DNA of 18,518 bases. It comes from Bacteroidales bacterium (lineage in GTDB: Bacteria; Bacteroidota; Bacteroidia; Bacteroidales; P3). The notes under the pieces are model-generated. The model was given only the letters and a program-made list of their open reading frames with translations. It searched no databases and had not been told where the DNA came from. The stretch lies in the NCBI GenBank assembly GCA_004551865.1, contig SFPR01000036.1:1-18518 (forward strand). The letters are read 5' to 3'. Both the position numbers and the translations under genes were made by a program. Of this stretch, positions 1 to 7,562 are shown one piece after another (the first letter of the stretch is position 1; every line of letters begins with the position of its first letter).

Positions 1-355
1 AACGCTATTACCAATTGTAACAGAAGTCAATCCGCTGCACTCATAAAACGCCCTATAACCAATCGAAGTAACGCTATTACCAATTGTAACAGAAGTCAAA
101 CTGCTGCAACCTTCAAACGCCATATCACCAATCGAAGTAACGCTATTACCAATTGTAACAGAAGTCAAACTACTGCACTCATAAAACGCCCACTCACTAA
201 TCGAAGTAACGCTATTAGGGATAGTAATAGAAGTCAATCCGCTGCAACGCCAAAACGCATAAGTACCAATCGAAGTAACGCTATTAGGGATAGTAATAGA
301 AGTCAATCCACTGCAAGAATAAAACGCACTATAACCAATCGAAGTAACGCTATAA
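1..355 (-). repeat. Tandem 69-bp repeats encoding LRR_5 units
   Basis: The block beginning AACGCTATTA recurs at 1, 70, 139, 208, 277 and 346, an exact 69-bp (23-codon) period. Copies 1-3 share the ACCAATTGTAACAGAAG variant; the next two share AGGGATAGTAATAGAAG. The near-identity at DNA level, beyond what the protein motif needs, suggests recent duplication or recombination between units. Confidence 0.9.
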
Positions 356-576
356 GTTGTGCCATTGTTGGTAACAGAACTTGGAATAACAACAGCACCG
401 CTAACAGAATTATAATCCGCTACATCGACGGTATTGTCCGATGTAACGTTGTAGTAAAGTGTTGTTCCTTGGTGTGTATAGGAAAAGTCGTACGCCATTG
501 CATGAAGCGAGAGCATACATATTGCCACCATGATTATCAATCGGTTCAGTGGCTTGCCAAAGTTTTGAATTTTCAT
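1..576 (-). CDS. BspA-like leucine-rich-repeat secreted protein, N-terminal part (runs off left edge)
   Basis: The reading frame opens with ATG at 576-574 and stays open to position 1, giving 192 codons of a longer protein. Residues 1 to about 26 form a signal peptide (basic start, hydrophobic LIIMVAICMLSLH, then AMA before YDFSY), so the protein is exported. A short linker (about 27-70) leads into LRR_5/BspA repeats with the pattern NSVTSIGxxAFxxCSxLTSVTI, 23 residues each. A GGAAC-like site lies upstream of the ATG and a good promoter at 603-635. BspA-family proteins of Bacteroidales are usually surface or secreted adhesion proteins, often with a type IX secretion tail; the C-terminus is outside the window, so anchoring cannot be judged. 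Family assignment is confident; the role is inferred. Confidence 0.85.
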   Translation of the reverse strand, partial: MKIQNFGKPLNRLIIMVAICMLSLHAMAYDFSYTHQGTTLYYNVTSDNTVDVADYNSVSGAVVIPSSVTNNGTTYSVTSIGYSAFYSCSGLTSITIPNSVTSIGTYAFWRCSGLTSITIPNSVTSISEWAFYECSSLTSVTIGNSVTSIGDMAFEGCSSLTSVTIGNSVTSIGYRAFYECSGLTSVTIGNSV

Positions 577-602
577 TTTTTTGTTCCTTTTTATTGAGCT
601 TG

Positions 603-635
603 CAAAGATATAAATTTTCACATCAATCGTGCAAA
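603..635 (-). promoter_or_regulatory. Bacteroidota promoter for the BspA-like gene
   Basis: On the minus strand TTTG (635-632) is followed by 21 bp and then TATCTTTG (610-603), a full match to the Bacteroides -33/-7 consensus. It sits 27 bp upstream of the start codon. Confidence 0.75.
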
Positions 636-729
636 TTTTATTCGATAGTTTAGAAAAATCGCATTCCGCAAGTAAATAGCGAAGTAAGGCTTTTGCCACT
701 TGCAGGGCGACTATGGTGTGGCACATTAA

Positions 730-796
730 CTCGGGGCGACGCTGACGCTCTGCCCCGAGCTAATCGCTTTTGGGCTTTCAGCCCTACGCAAAGCGA
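730..796. repeat. REP-like double palindrome
   Basis: There are two adjacent hairpins. CTCGGGGC (730-737) pairs with GCCCCGAG (752-759). TCGCTTT (764-770) pairs with AAAGCGA (790-796) and encloses GGGCT-TTC-AGCCC (772-784). Similar GGGCTTTCAGCCC-type palindromes are known to me as interspersed noncoding repeats in Bacteroidota genomes. No gene overlaps it. The hairpins are seen directly; the repeat-family assignment is from memory and not checked. Confidence 0.55.
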
Positions 797-1372
797 AATA
801 AAACAATTCCATTACCGCCCGAGAAGGTAATTGCAAATAACGCCATTACATCGTCATGAAAGAATTGTGGAATGCACCGCCACCCACGCCCCGAAGAGAC
901 AAAAGCGTAAATTGTGGTATGATTTTTGTCTGAAAAGTTAAATAACAACTTCGTTCCTTATTTTTCGGTGATAAAAATCAAGGATTTTAAGCGGAGATTT
1001 TAAGGATTTTTTTCACCTGTTTTGAGAGAGAAATGAGGGTTTTTGGAAGTGAGGTTTTGTCTTGCTTCAACAACATAAGGGTTTTTGCTCACTAACATGA
1101 AGTCTTTTTGAAAAAAGACGAAGTGTTAGCACACAAAAGACGAAGGATAATGCACCTAAATCAGCACTTATTTTGCAAACGCTTGAAACTCAAACTATTG
1201 CTAAACGCTCAAATACTCGCAAAAATCGACCCCAAGCCCGACGACCTCAAAAAATCGCCGGCATTTCGGCTTAAGAGACCGCCAAATGTTAAATAATTTG
1301 CTTTCTAAAACCTAATCAGTATTGCAGAATGCAAAAGTATGCCGGTCAAGTGCGACAACCGAAGGAGAAGCA
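797..1372. other. Non-coding stretch with one doubtful small ORF (1150-1296, +)
   Basis: No recognisable gene is seen here. A short frame from ATG at 1150 to TAA at 1294-1296 would encode 48 residues (MHLNQHLFCKRLKLKLLLNA...RLKRPPNVK), very basic and with no known domain. A TTG-started longer form from 1108 is also possible. The stretch also contains an imperfect direct repeat AAGGATTTTAAG/TAAGGATTTTTT around 982-1011. The compositional style (very Lys/Arg-rich, no RBS, no promoter) makes a real protein doubtful; a conserved untranslated repeat element is an alternative. Confidence 0.3.
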
Positions 1373-1413
1373 AGGAAAAGAAAAGAGCCGAAACCCTGCT
1401 GAGTTTCGGCTCT
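1373..1413 (-). terminator. Intrinsic terminator of tRNA-Phe
   Basis: On the minus strand AGAGCCGAAAC (1413-1403) pairs perfectly with GTTTCGGCTCT (1394-1384), an 11-bp stem with an 8-nt loop, followed by TTTCTTTTCC. It begins 6 bp after the tRNA 3' end. Confidence 0.85.
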
Positions 1414-1418
1414 CGGTG

Positions 1419-1491
<73 letters not shown>

Positions 1492-1513
1492 ATTCCCCCT
1501 TTATTTGCGTTTG

Positions 1514-1545
1514 CAAATTTACTACACTTTTACAACACAACCAAA
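1514..1545 (-). promoter_or_regulatory. Promoter of tRNA-Phe
   Basis: On the minus strand TTTG (1545-1542), 20 bp, then TAAATTTG (1521-1514) matches the Bacteroidota consensus fully. It lies 22 bp upstream of the mature tRNA 5' end. Confidence 0.75.
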
Positions 1546-1650
1546 TTTTTTGCCAAGTTTTTTCGCTTTTCGATACTCAGAGACTAATTTTCAACTTGTT
1601 ATATTTTGTGTCTATTGTGCTGTTTTGTACAATCAGGGGACTATTTTAGT

Positions 1651-3357
1651 TTAGTTCAAGCCCATTTCATGCTTCAAAGTCTCTATCTTTTGCATTGCTT
1701 CTGTTTGTTTTTGCTCATATAGCGATGGTGCTTCAAACTTGGAGCAAATTGAGAAGTAGAACTTGATTTTGGGTTCTGTTCCCGACGGACGAACCGACAC
1801 CTTGCTGCCGTCCGAAAGGAAGTATTGCAATACATTACTTGAAGGCAAGCCGGTCTTTTCACATTCCAAATAGTCGGCAATGCGTTCTACTTTTTCTCCT
1901 GCAAGGCTTGTGTGAGGGTTTGTTCTGAATGTGGTCATCATTGCCTTGATTTCTTCTGCTCCCGATTGTCCTTTTCTGACTATGGATACTTGTTTTTCTT
2001 GATAAAATCCATATTGGGCATATATGTCGAGCAACATATCGTAGAGGGTTTGTCCTTTGTCTGAGGCGTATGCTGCCATTTCTGCCAAGATACAGCAACC
2101 GGAAACGCTGTCTTTGTCTCTCACAAAGTCGCCAATCAGGTAGCCGAAACTTTCTTCTCCTCCTCCTATGTATTCTTTCTTTCCCTCCATGGATTTTATC
2201 TTGGCTGCTATGTGCTTAAATCCGGTGAGGGTGTCGTAACATTCCACATTGAAACTTTCGGCAATCTTTCTGACCAACTCGGTTGTTACTATGGTTTTGA
2301 TAATGTACTGATTGCCGGTAAGACGACCTTCTTCGCTCCAACGTTTCAAAAGGTAATAGGTAAACAATGAGGCTGTCTGATTGCCGTTAAGCAAAATCCA
2401 TTCTCCGTTTTTCTTCTTTACTGCAAGGGCTTCGCGGTCGGCATCGGGGTCTGTTGCCAAAAGTATGTCGGCATTCTCCTTTTGAGCTTGTTGCAATCCC
2501 AATTCCAAGGCTGCGGGTTCTTCCGGATTTGGAGAAACGCAAGTAGGAAAGTTGCCGTCTGCCACTGCCTGAGGCTCGACTATAGATACGTTATCAAATC
2601 CGTAGGCTTTGAGTGCCTGAGGTATGAGTTTGATACCTGTTCCGTGCAAAGGAGTATAGACAATTTTCAAACCTTTGTTGCGAGATATGTATCCGTTGTC
2701 CAACGAGAGCGATTTCACTCTGTCAATATAGACTTGGTCGATGTCTTTGCCTATGATGGTGATGTTCTCATCGCCTTGTTGTGTTTTGACTTGGGAGATG
2801 TCGGTGATTTTATTGACTTGTTCTATTACCAATTCATCATCGGGAGCAGTCAGTTGGGCACCATCGTTCCAATAGGCTTTGTAGCCGTTATATTCTTTGG
2901 GATTGTGAGAGGCTGTAATCATCACTCCCGCATCGGCTTTCAACTCTCTGACTGCAAAAGACAGCTCGGGAGTGGGTCTCATGTCTTCAAACAAAAAGAC
3001 CTTGAAGCCATTGGCTGCCATTACCCTTGCGGTTGTGAGAGCAAAGTTGCGACTATTGTTACGGCTGTCGTGAGATATGACACAGCGAACTTCTCCTTGG
3101 GTTTTCTTTTGCTTGATATAGTTGCAAAATCCTTGTGTTGTCATCGATACGGTAATGAAGTTCATGCGATTTGTTCCCAATCCCATGATGCCTCTCAGTC
3201 CTCCCGTTCCAAATTCCAAGGTTCTGTAAAAGGCATCGTTGAATTCCTCGGGATTTTCTTCCCTCATGCGGAGGATTTCCTGCTTTGTGCTTTCGTCTAT
3301 GCAACCATTCAACCATCTATCTGCATTGTTGCAGGCATTAACATCTAATTTAGTCAT
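1651..3357 (-). CDS. Phospho-sugar mutase (phosphoglucomutase/phosphomannomutase)
   Basis: A cytoplasmic enzyme of the alpha-D-phosphohexomutase superfamily, interconverting hexose-1- and hexose-6-phosphates for glycogen, sugar-nucleotide and envelope synthesis. The 568 residues match the long PgcA-type mutases. All signatures are present: N-terminal FGTGGLRG (49-56), active-site loop TASHNP (148-153) with phosphoserine S150, the metal loop DPDADR (303-308), sugar-specificity loop GGGEES (398-403), and the C-terminal phosphate-binding RPSGTEP (523-529). Glucose versus mannose specificity cannot be settled by reading. The start ATG at 3357 leaves 35 bp to the upstream Sel1 gene, so it is probably the last gene of that minus-strand cluster. 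No clear intrinsic terminator follows its stop. Confidence 0.95.
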   Translation of the reverse strand: MTKLDVNACNNADRWLNGCIDESTKQEILRMREENPEEFNDAFYRTLEFGTGGLRGIMGLGTNRMNFITVSMTTQGFCNYIKQKKTQGEVRCVISHDSRNNSRNFALTTARVMAANGFKVFLFEDMRPTPELSFAVRELKADAGVMITASHNPKEYNGYKAYWNDGAQLTAPDDELVIEQVNKITDISQVKTQQGDENITIIGKDIDQVYIDRVKSLSLDNGYISRNKGLKIVYTPLHGTGIKLIPQALKAYGFDNVSIVEPQAVADGNFPTCVSPNPEEPAALELGLQQAQKENADILLATDPDADREALAVKKKNGEWILLNGNQTASLFTYYLLKRWSEEGRLTGNQYIIKTIVTTELVRKIAESFNVECYDTLTGFKHIAAKIKSMEGKKEYIGGGEESFGYLIGDFVRDKDSVSGCCILAEMAAYASDKGQTLYDMLLDIYAQYGFYQEKQVSIVRKGQSGAEEIKAMMTTFRTNPHTSLAGEKVERIADYLECEKTGLPSSNVLQYFLSDGSKVSVRPSGTEPKIKFYFSICSKFEAPSLYEQKQTEAMQKIETLKHEMGLN

Positions 3358-3392
3358 ATTGATTTGCTATTTATGATTTATTGATTTTCTTC

Positions 3393-4481
3393 TTATTTAT
3401 TGCTTTGCAAGTATTGTTCGGCTTCTTTGTTGCCAAGTGCCGCTGCATCTTTGAAGTAGTTTTGTGCCTTGCGGTTGTTTCTCTTGACTTGCTTGCCTTC
3501 TTTATATAGTTTGCCGAGTGCCAAATATGCTTCACTGCTTCCTTGTGAGGCTGCGGCTGTAAGGTAGTTCAATCCTTTCTTTACATTTTTTTTGACCAAT
3601 GTTCCGTTTATGTACTCGGTTCCCAAAATATAGTTGGTCTTGCCTCGCTTGATTGTTTTGAGCTTCAATAGTTCGTCAATCTGTCCGCTACGTTTGTATT
3701 GTGCCAAGGCTGCAGGTTCTTTTGCAGGCTCGAAGCCTTGCTCTGCCGACTTGATGTAGTATTGCTCTGCAACCTTCGGCTGTTTTCTCTCATAGAAACC
3801 ATTTTCACACAAAAAGGCTTTCACATATTGTGCAACAGCCATATCTTTCTTCAAAGGCTCTTCACTCAACTTCGATGCTTTTTCATAGTTTGGTGCAACA
3901 CTTTCGCCAACAACGTATATGTAGGCAAGTTTTTGCATTGCGTCCAAGTCGTTTTGCTCTGCTGCTTTTTCGTACCAATGCTTTGCCTCGATAAGGTCTC
4001 TTTCGACCACAATGCCATCAAGATAATAATCGCCTATTCTTCGACATGCATAAACCTCATCTCGGTCTGCACAAATCCTGTACCAAAGATAGGCTCTTGC
4101 AGGGTTATCCACAACTCCTATTCCTTCGTCCAACATTTGTGCCACACGAAGTTGAGAGGCAAAGTGTCCTCTTTCTGCCGCCTGCATGTAGTAAGAGAAT
4201 GCCAAGCGTTCGTTTTGTGTGCAGCCCAAGCCTTGTTCGTACATTGTTGCAAGAGCATGGCAAGATGCCAAGTGATTTTGTTCGGCTGCTTTCTTGTACC
4301 ATGCAAAGGCAGAAGAGTAGTTTTGCAACTGTCCTATACCTTTATAATATTGGGTTGCAAGTTCGTATTGTGCTTCTGCACTTCCGCTCTTTGCTTTGAG
4401 CATCAAGTTTTGTCCATATAACCCGAAGGTTGCCGACAAAACCAAAACAAATATAAATGATTTAGCGATTTTATTGTTCAT
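3393..4481 (-). CDS. Secreted Sel1-repeat protein (longer of two)
   Basis: A 362-residue exported protein. Residues 1-23 form a signal peptide (NKIAKSFIFVLVLSATFG, likely cut before Q24). The remainder consists of about eight Sel1-like (TPR-related) repeats of roughly 36 residues, recognisable as AxYxLAxxYxxGxGxxxNxxxAxxWYxKAAEQ; the repeats around residues 225-270 are less regular. Sel1 proteins are alpha-helical scaffolds for protein-protein contacts; no catalytic site is visible. The start codon lies inside the 3' end of the upstream Sel1 gene (11-bp overlap), suggesting translational coupling and a joint role, probably in the periplasm. The partner is unknown. Confidence 0.85.
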   Translation of the reverse strand: MNNKIAKSFIFVLVLSATFGLYGQNLMLKAKSGSAEAQYELATQYYKGIGQLQNYSSAFAWYKKAAEQNHLASCHALATMYEQGLGCTQNERLAFSYYMQAAERGHFASQLRVAQMLDEGIGVVDNPARAYLWYRICADRDEVYACRRIGDYYLDGIVVERDLIEAKHWYEKAAEQNDLDAMQKLAYIYVVGESVAPNYEKASKLSEEPLKKDMAVAQYVKAFLCENGFYERKQPKVAEQYYIKSAEQGFEPAKEPAALAQYKRSGQIDELLKLKTIKRGKTNYILGTEYINGTLVKKNVKKGLNYLTAAASQGSSEAYLALGKLYKEGKQVKRNNRKAQNYFKDAAALGNKEAEQYLQSNK

Positions 4482-5052
4482 ACTTCCATAACTGATTTTC
4501 GTTCCAAAATTCTATTGCTGTTGGATAGCCGTTGTCAAAAGCGGCATGGATATATTTGAGTGTCTGCTTGATGTCTTGTTTCACACCCTCGCCAAAGTAG
4601 TACATCTTTCCGACCTTAAATTGTGCTTTTGCAAGGTTTCCCTCGTCGGCTGCTTTCTTGTAGTATTCCATTGCTTTGACAAGGTCTTTTGCAGTTCCCA
4701 CTCCTTGTTCGTACATCTGCCCGAGACAATAAATTGCCTCCATGTTGTTGTTTTGTGCTGCAAGATTAAAGTACTTAAACGCCAAATGTACGTTTTGTTT
4801 TACCTCCACACCATAATAATAAAGCTCTGCCAATGCCATAATCGCCCCGGGGTGGTTTTGTTCTGCCGCTTTGTTGTACCAATAGATTGCCTTATTGATG
4901 TCTTTGGGCATTCTGTCTGCTCTTTCATACATCTTACCCAAGCGATATTGTGCATTTGCATCGCCATACTCTGCGTCTCTGATGTAGGTTTGAGCCGACA
5001 AGGCTGCCGAAAACAGCACTGCTGCAACCAACATCAACACTCGTTTTGCCAT
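4471..5052 (-). CDS. Secreted Sel1-repeat protein (shorter of two)
   Basis: I choose ATG at 5052-5050 (193 residues, MAKRVLMLVAAVL...) rather than the in-frame ATG at 5088. It is preceded by AAAGGAAAT and puts a standard signal peptide at the N-terminus (cleavage likely after ALSA, residue 20). About four Sel1 repeats follow (AQYRLGKMYE..., AIMALAELYYYG..., AIYCLGQMYEQG..., AQFKVGKMYYFG...). It overlaps the next Sel1 gene by 11 bp; the pair looks like a tandem duplication that diverged. A 77-bp gap separates it from the SpoIIE-type phosphatase gene upstream, with no clear promoter, so the cluster may be co-transcribed. Confidence 0.85.
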   Translation of the reverse strand: MAKRVLMLVAAVLFSAALSAQTYIRDAEYGDANAQYRLGKMYERADRMPKDINKAIYWYNKAAEQNHPGAIMALAELYYYGVEVKQNVHLAFKYFNLAAQNNNMEAIYCLGQMYEQGVGTAKDLVKAMEYYKKAADEGNLAKAQFKVGKMYYFGEGVKQDIKQTLKYIHAAFDNGYPTAIEFWNENQLWKYEQ

Positions 5053-5129
5053 ATTTCCTTTAATATTTTTCAAACTGACACTATTCATACATTATTATAT
5101 TGTTACGATTTTATCATCGTTTTGTTTCG

Positions 5130-6347
5130 CTACAAATATTCAACGTTTACATCTTTCATATATTTGCTTTCGAGCAAAGAAACCAAACGTTTGACTATGC
5201 TTTTTCTTATTTCTATCTCCACAGGCAGGCTCGGGTCGTGGTGAGCTTGGTTTATCTTTGTACCGACTACAATGTTAATCTCATCACTATCCATAAGCCT
5301 TTCGGCAATGCGGTCGGCAGGTCCTTTGCCAAAGGTTATCGTTGCCGCATTGTTGTTTGCCAATATGCTGATTACTTTGTTCAAAGTAAGAACTCCCTCT
5401 GTTACCAAATCGACTCCCTCCATTGTACTCATAGGAGGCAGACTCGGATCTATGTTTTCATAGTCGTCTTTAATCTCAACCCCGAGGTGCTTGGCAAAAA
5501 TCTCTGCCGTGGTCGCTCCCGACACTATCTTATATCCTTCAAAGTTCTTTACCTTTTCGACATATTCCAAATCCTTGCTTTTATCAAAAGGAGGACCGGT
5601 TGCAATCATCAGTTTGCGAGGAGTACGGAAGTAAATGACACCGCAACTCGTGTCGTCCTTTGAACAGAACCTGTCATTGGAATAGGCTTTGTTCACAACT
5701 CTTTGTGCCAACTTGCTTGCCGATATGTATCTTTCGTTCCTTATTGTATCTCTTACAAATTCTACGTATGCCTCTCTGCCCCAACCCAAAAGCATATCGT
5801 CATTTCCCATTCCCGACTGGGTTACTCCGTCCGAAATAAAGATAATTCGGTCTTCTTTCATGGGAACAAAGCTGCACGTCATTATCTCTCGGCTTCGTCC
5901 TTGGGTATCTACGCCTTCCAAAAGCAGACACTGCCATTGCGGTTCAAAGATATTGCCACCCCTCATGACAAGACAAAGCGGGTTGTCGTACTCCAAAATG
6001 TTCACCTGCTCGTCATTCACATCTACAATGGTGAATGTGGCATAGCTTGTCTTTCTTTCGCTGCATATTGGCAGGGTTTGCATAATTATCTCGGCTATTG
6101 TCTTTGCGTCCTTATGCTCTTGGGCAAAGTTTATCGCCATTGTGGAAGTCAGGGTGGCAAGTACGTTGGCTTTTACGCCGTGTCCCATGCCGTCTGCCAA
6201 CACCGCAATCGTCCTATGCTCTTCTTTCAATCGCTTTGAGAGAAAAGCATCGCCGCAAATGAACTCTCCGTTGTGGTTTCTCTGACACGAAGATGTCTCG
6301 ACGTGATAATTGTGTCCTTCTTCTTTAAGTAATCTATTTATTTTCAT
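5130..6347 (-). CDS. SpoIIE-family (PP2C-type) serine phosphatase
   Basis: A predicted metal-dependent Ser/Thr phosphatase. I choose ATG at 6347-6345 (405 residues); a TTG nine bases upstream gives three more residues. The PP2C-like core spans about 20-240 and keeps the metal-binding aspartates: GD33AF, ADGMGHG with D52, SDGVTQ with D173, and DDTS (231-234). A second domain (about 240-405) with RTPRKLMIATGPPFDKSKD and IVSGATTAEIFAKHLG follows. I recall similar C-terminal domains (GGTTxxIxAxxLG) in SpoIIE phosphatases encoded beside [FeFe]-hydrogenases, but no hydrogenase lies in this window. There is no membrane segment or sensor domain, so input probably comes from a partner; the upstream cyclase-like gene overlaps it by 14 bp and is the obvious candidate. 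The substrate is unknown. Confidence 0.85.
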   Translation of the reverse strand: MKINRLLKEEGHNYHVETSSCQRNHNGEFICGDAFLSKRLKEEHRTIAVLADGMGHGVKANVLATLTSTMAINFAQEHKDAKTIAEIIMQTLPICSERKTSYATFTIVDVNDEQVNILEYDNPLCLVMRGGNIFEPQWQCLLLEGVDTQGRSREIMTCSFVPMKEDRIIFISDGVTQSGMGNDDMLLGWGREAYVEFVRDTIRNERYISASKLAQRVVNKAYSNDRFCSKDDTSCGVIYFRTPRKLMIATGPPFDKSKDLEYVEKVKNFEGYKIVSGATTAEIFAKHLGVEIKDDYENIDPSLPPMSTMEGVDLVTEGVLTLNKVISILANNNAATITFGKGPADRIAERLMDSDEINIVVGTKINQAHHDPSLPVEIEIRKSIVKRLVSLLESKYMKDVNVEYL

Positions 6348-6957
6348 CTTCCACAAATTGCAACAAAGAAGTCAATAGAGCATAGTCGGCAGATGATTTA
6401 TCAACTCCCACTTTCGCAAAATTACTTTCAATGCTTCGTTTTACGCCTTGGCTTGCCAAAGCTGCAAGAGGGTATTTGTGTAACTTGATTACGGCTTTTT
6501 GTTCAAAGGTTGCAATATATCGCTCAAGCAGCTCTTGCTTTTCGGCAAAGAGTTCGTTCTCCACAACAATTGAAGCTATGCTTTGCTTTGCCAAAATGCG
6601 TTTTGCTTCAAACAACGCCTTGGAATTGAACATCTCCACGCCCTGCGATTGCAAGCACATTGCCCTCTGGCGGATTATCACGCCCCTGTGAGGATAGCCG
6701 AAGGTCAAAGCCTGCTTGTTGTAGCTCATCATTGCTTGGGCAAGAGCCGAAAGCTCTTCATCGCTTTCGCCTTTGGTGCTTACGACTATGTAAGAACCAA
6801 AATTGAAAGCACTCAACACCTCTTCCTTTCCCCCTATTGCAAAAGACAAGTCTTTCAATATGCGTTCAAGTCTTATCTTCAACATATCGTTTCCGTATTG
6901 TAAAACGATATTCTCAAAATTCAATAACTCTATAAGGCACAAATAACATCCTGTCAT
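6334..6957 (-). CDS. Degenerate nucleotidyl-cyclase-like protein, partner of SpoIIE phosphatase
   Basis: A soluble 207-residue protein with no confident textbook name. Its pattern resembles the class III nucleotidyl-cyclase fold: CLIELLNFENIV (7-18) in place of the usual F-x-D-I-x-G-F strand, FNFGSYIVVS (51-60) in place of the SDS/GD hairpin, YPHRGVI (88-94) in place of LRGGI, and ALFEAKRILAKQSIASIVV (114-132) as the following helix and strand. The two positions where catalytic aspartates would sit are E10 and G54, so it would not be an active cyclase. Its stop lies inside the SpoIIE-phosphatase gene and its start is 17 bp after gmk. I infer a regulatory or scaffold role with the phosphatase. 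The fold assignment rests on motif resemblance only. Confidence 0.5.
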   Translation of the reverse strand: MTGCYLCLIELLNFENIVLQYGNDMLKIRLERILKDLSFAIGGKEEVLSAFNFGSYIVVSTKGESDEELSALAQAMMSYNKQALTFGYPHRGVIIRQRAMCLQSQGVEMFNSKALFEAKRILAKQSIASIVVENELFAEKQELLERYIATFEQKAVIKLHKYPLAALASQGVKRSIESNFAKVGVDKSSADYALLTSLLQFVEDENK

Positions 6958-6974
6958 ATCTCTCTATCTTTTCC

Positions 6975-7556
6975 TTACCTGTTTATACCCCATTTTTTCA
7001 GTTGATTGTCAATATTTTGAGCCACCTCTCTCACGGCAAGGGACAAATCATCGTTCAAAATCACCTTGTCAAACTTATCGCTCATGCTTATTTCCATTTC
7101 GGCTCTTGCAAGTCGTTGTTCCAAGGTGTCTTTTGTTTCGGTATTTCTTCCCTCTATTCGGCGGCGAAGCTCTTCTATGCTTGGAGGCATGACAAAAATA
7201 GAAAACGCTTGGTCTTTCAACATATTTTTGATGTTAATTCCGCCTTTCACATCGACGTCAAACACAACAATTTTGCCATTTGCCCATATTCTGTCCAACT
7301 CCGAACGCAATGTTCCGTAGTATCGCCCCTCATACACCTCTTCCCATTCCAAAAAATCGCCCTTTGCAATCTTGTTTTTCATCTGCTCGGTCGAAAGGAA
7401 ATGGTAATCTCTGCCGTCTTTTTCGCCCTCTCTTGCAGGTCTGTTGGTTGCCGACACAGAGAAAGCAAACAAATCGGGATACATCTCGAAAATTTGTTTG
7501 AGTATGGTGGTCTTTCCGCTGCCCGAGGGTGCCGAAAAAATAAATACGCCCTTCAT
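6975..7556 (-). CDS. gmk: Guanylate kinase
   Basis: Cytoplasmic enzyme that phosphorylates GMP to GDP with ATP in purine nucleotide synthesis. The length of 193 residues is normal for the family. It has the P-loop SAPSGSGKTT (8-17), the GMP-binding segment SATNRPAREGEKDGRDYHF (35-53), EWEEVYEGRYYGT (70-82), and the lid region with RRRIEGRNTE. It starts 6 bp after the upstream gene and is followed after 17 bp by the cyclase-like gene, so it is part of the minus-strand operon. Confidence 0.97.
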   Translation of the reverse strand: MKGVFIFSAPSGSGKTTILKQIFEMYPDLFAFSVSATNRPAREGEKDGRDYHFLSTEQMKNKIAKGDFLEWEEVYEGRYYGTLRSELDRIWANGKIVVFDVDVKGGINIKNMLKDQAFSIFVMPPSIEELRRRIEGRNTETKDTLEQRLARAEMEISMSDKFDKVILNDDLSLAVREVAQNIDNQLKKWGINR

Positions 7557-7562
7557 TTCGCT

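Noticed and set aside
49..330. AAAACGC-containing strings in the LRR gene as copies of the 21-bp repeat family
   Set aside because: They come from conserved codons for AFY/AFW in the LRR units, have 69-bp spacing, and lack the palindromic second half and the spacer classes.
1610..1634. Hairpin ATTGTGC...GTACAAT downstream of the phospho-sugar mutase as its terminator
   Set aside because: The stem is short and AT-rich with a mismatch and no following T tract.
2482..3348. Long plus-strand open frame of 288 codons
   Set aside because: It lies opposite the phospho-sugar mutase, which has all family motifs; the plus-strand product is Cys/Phe/Ile-rich with no domain.
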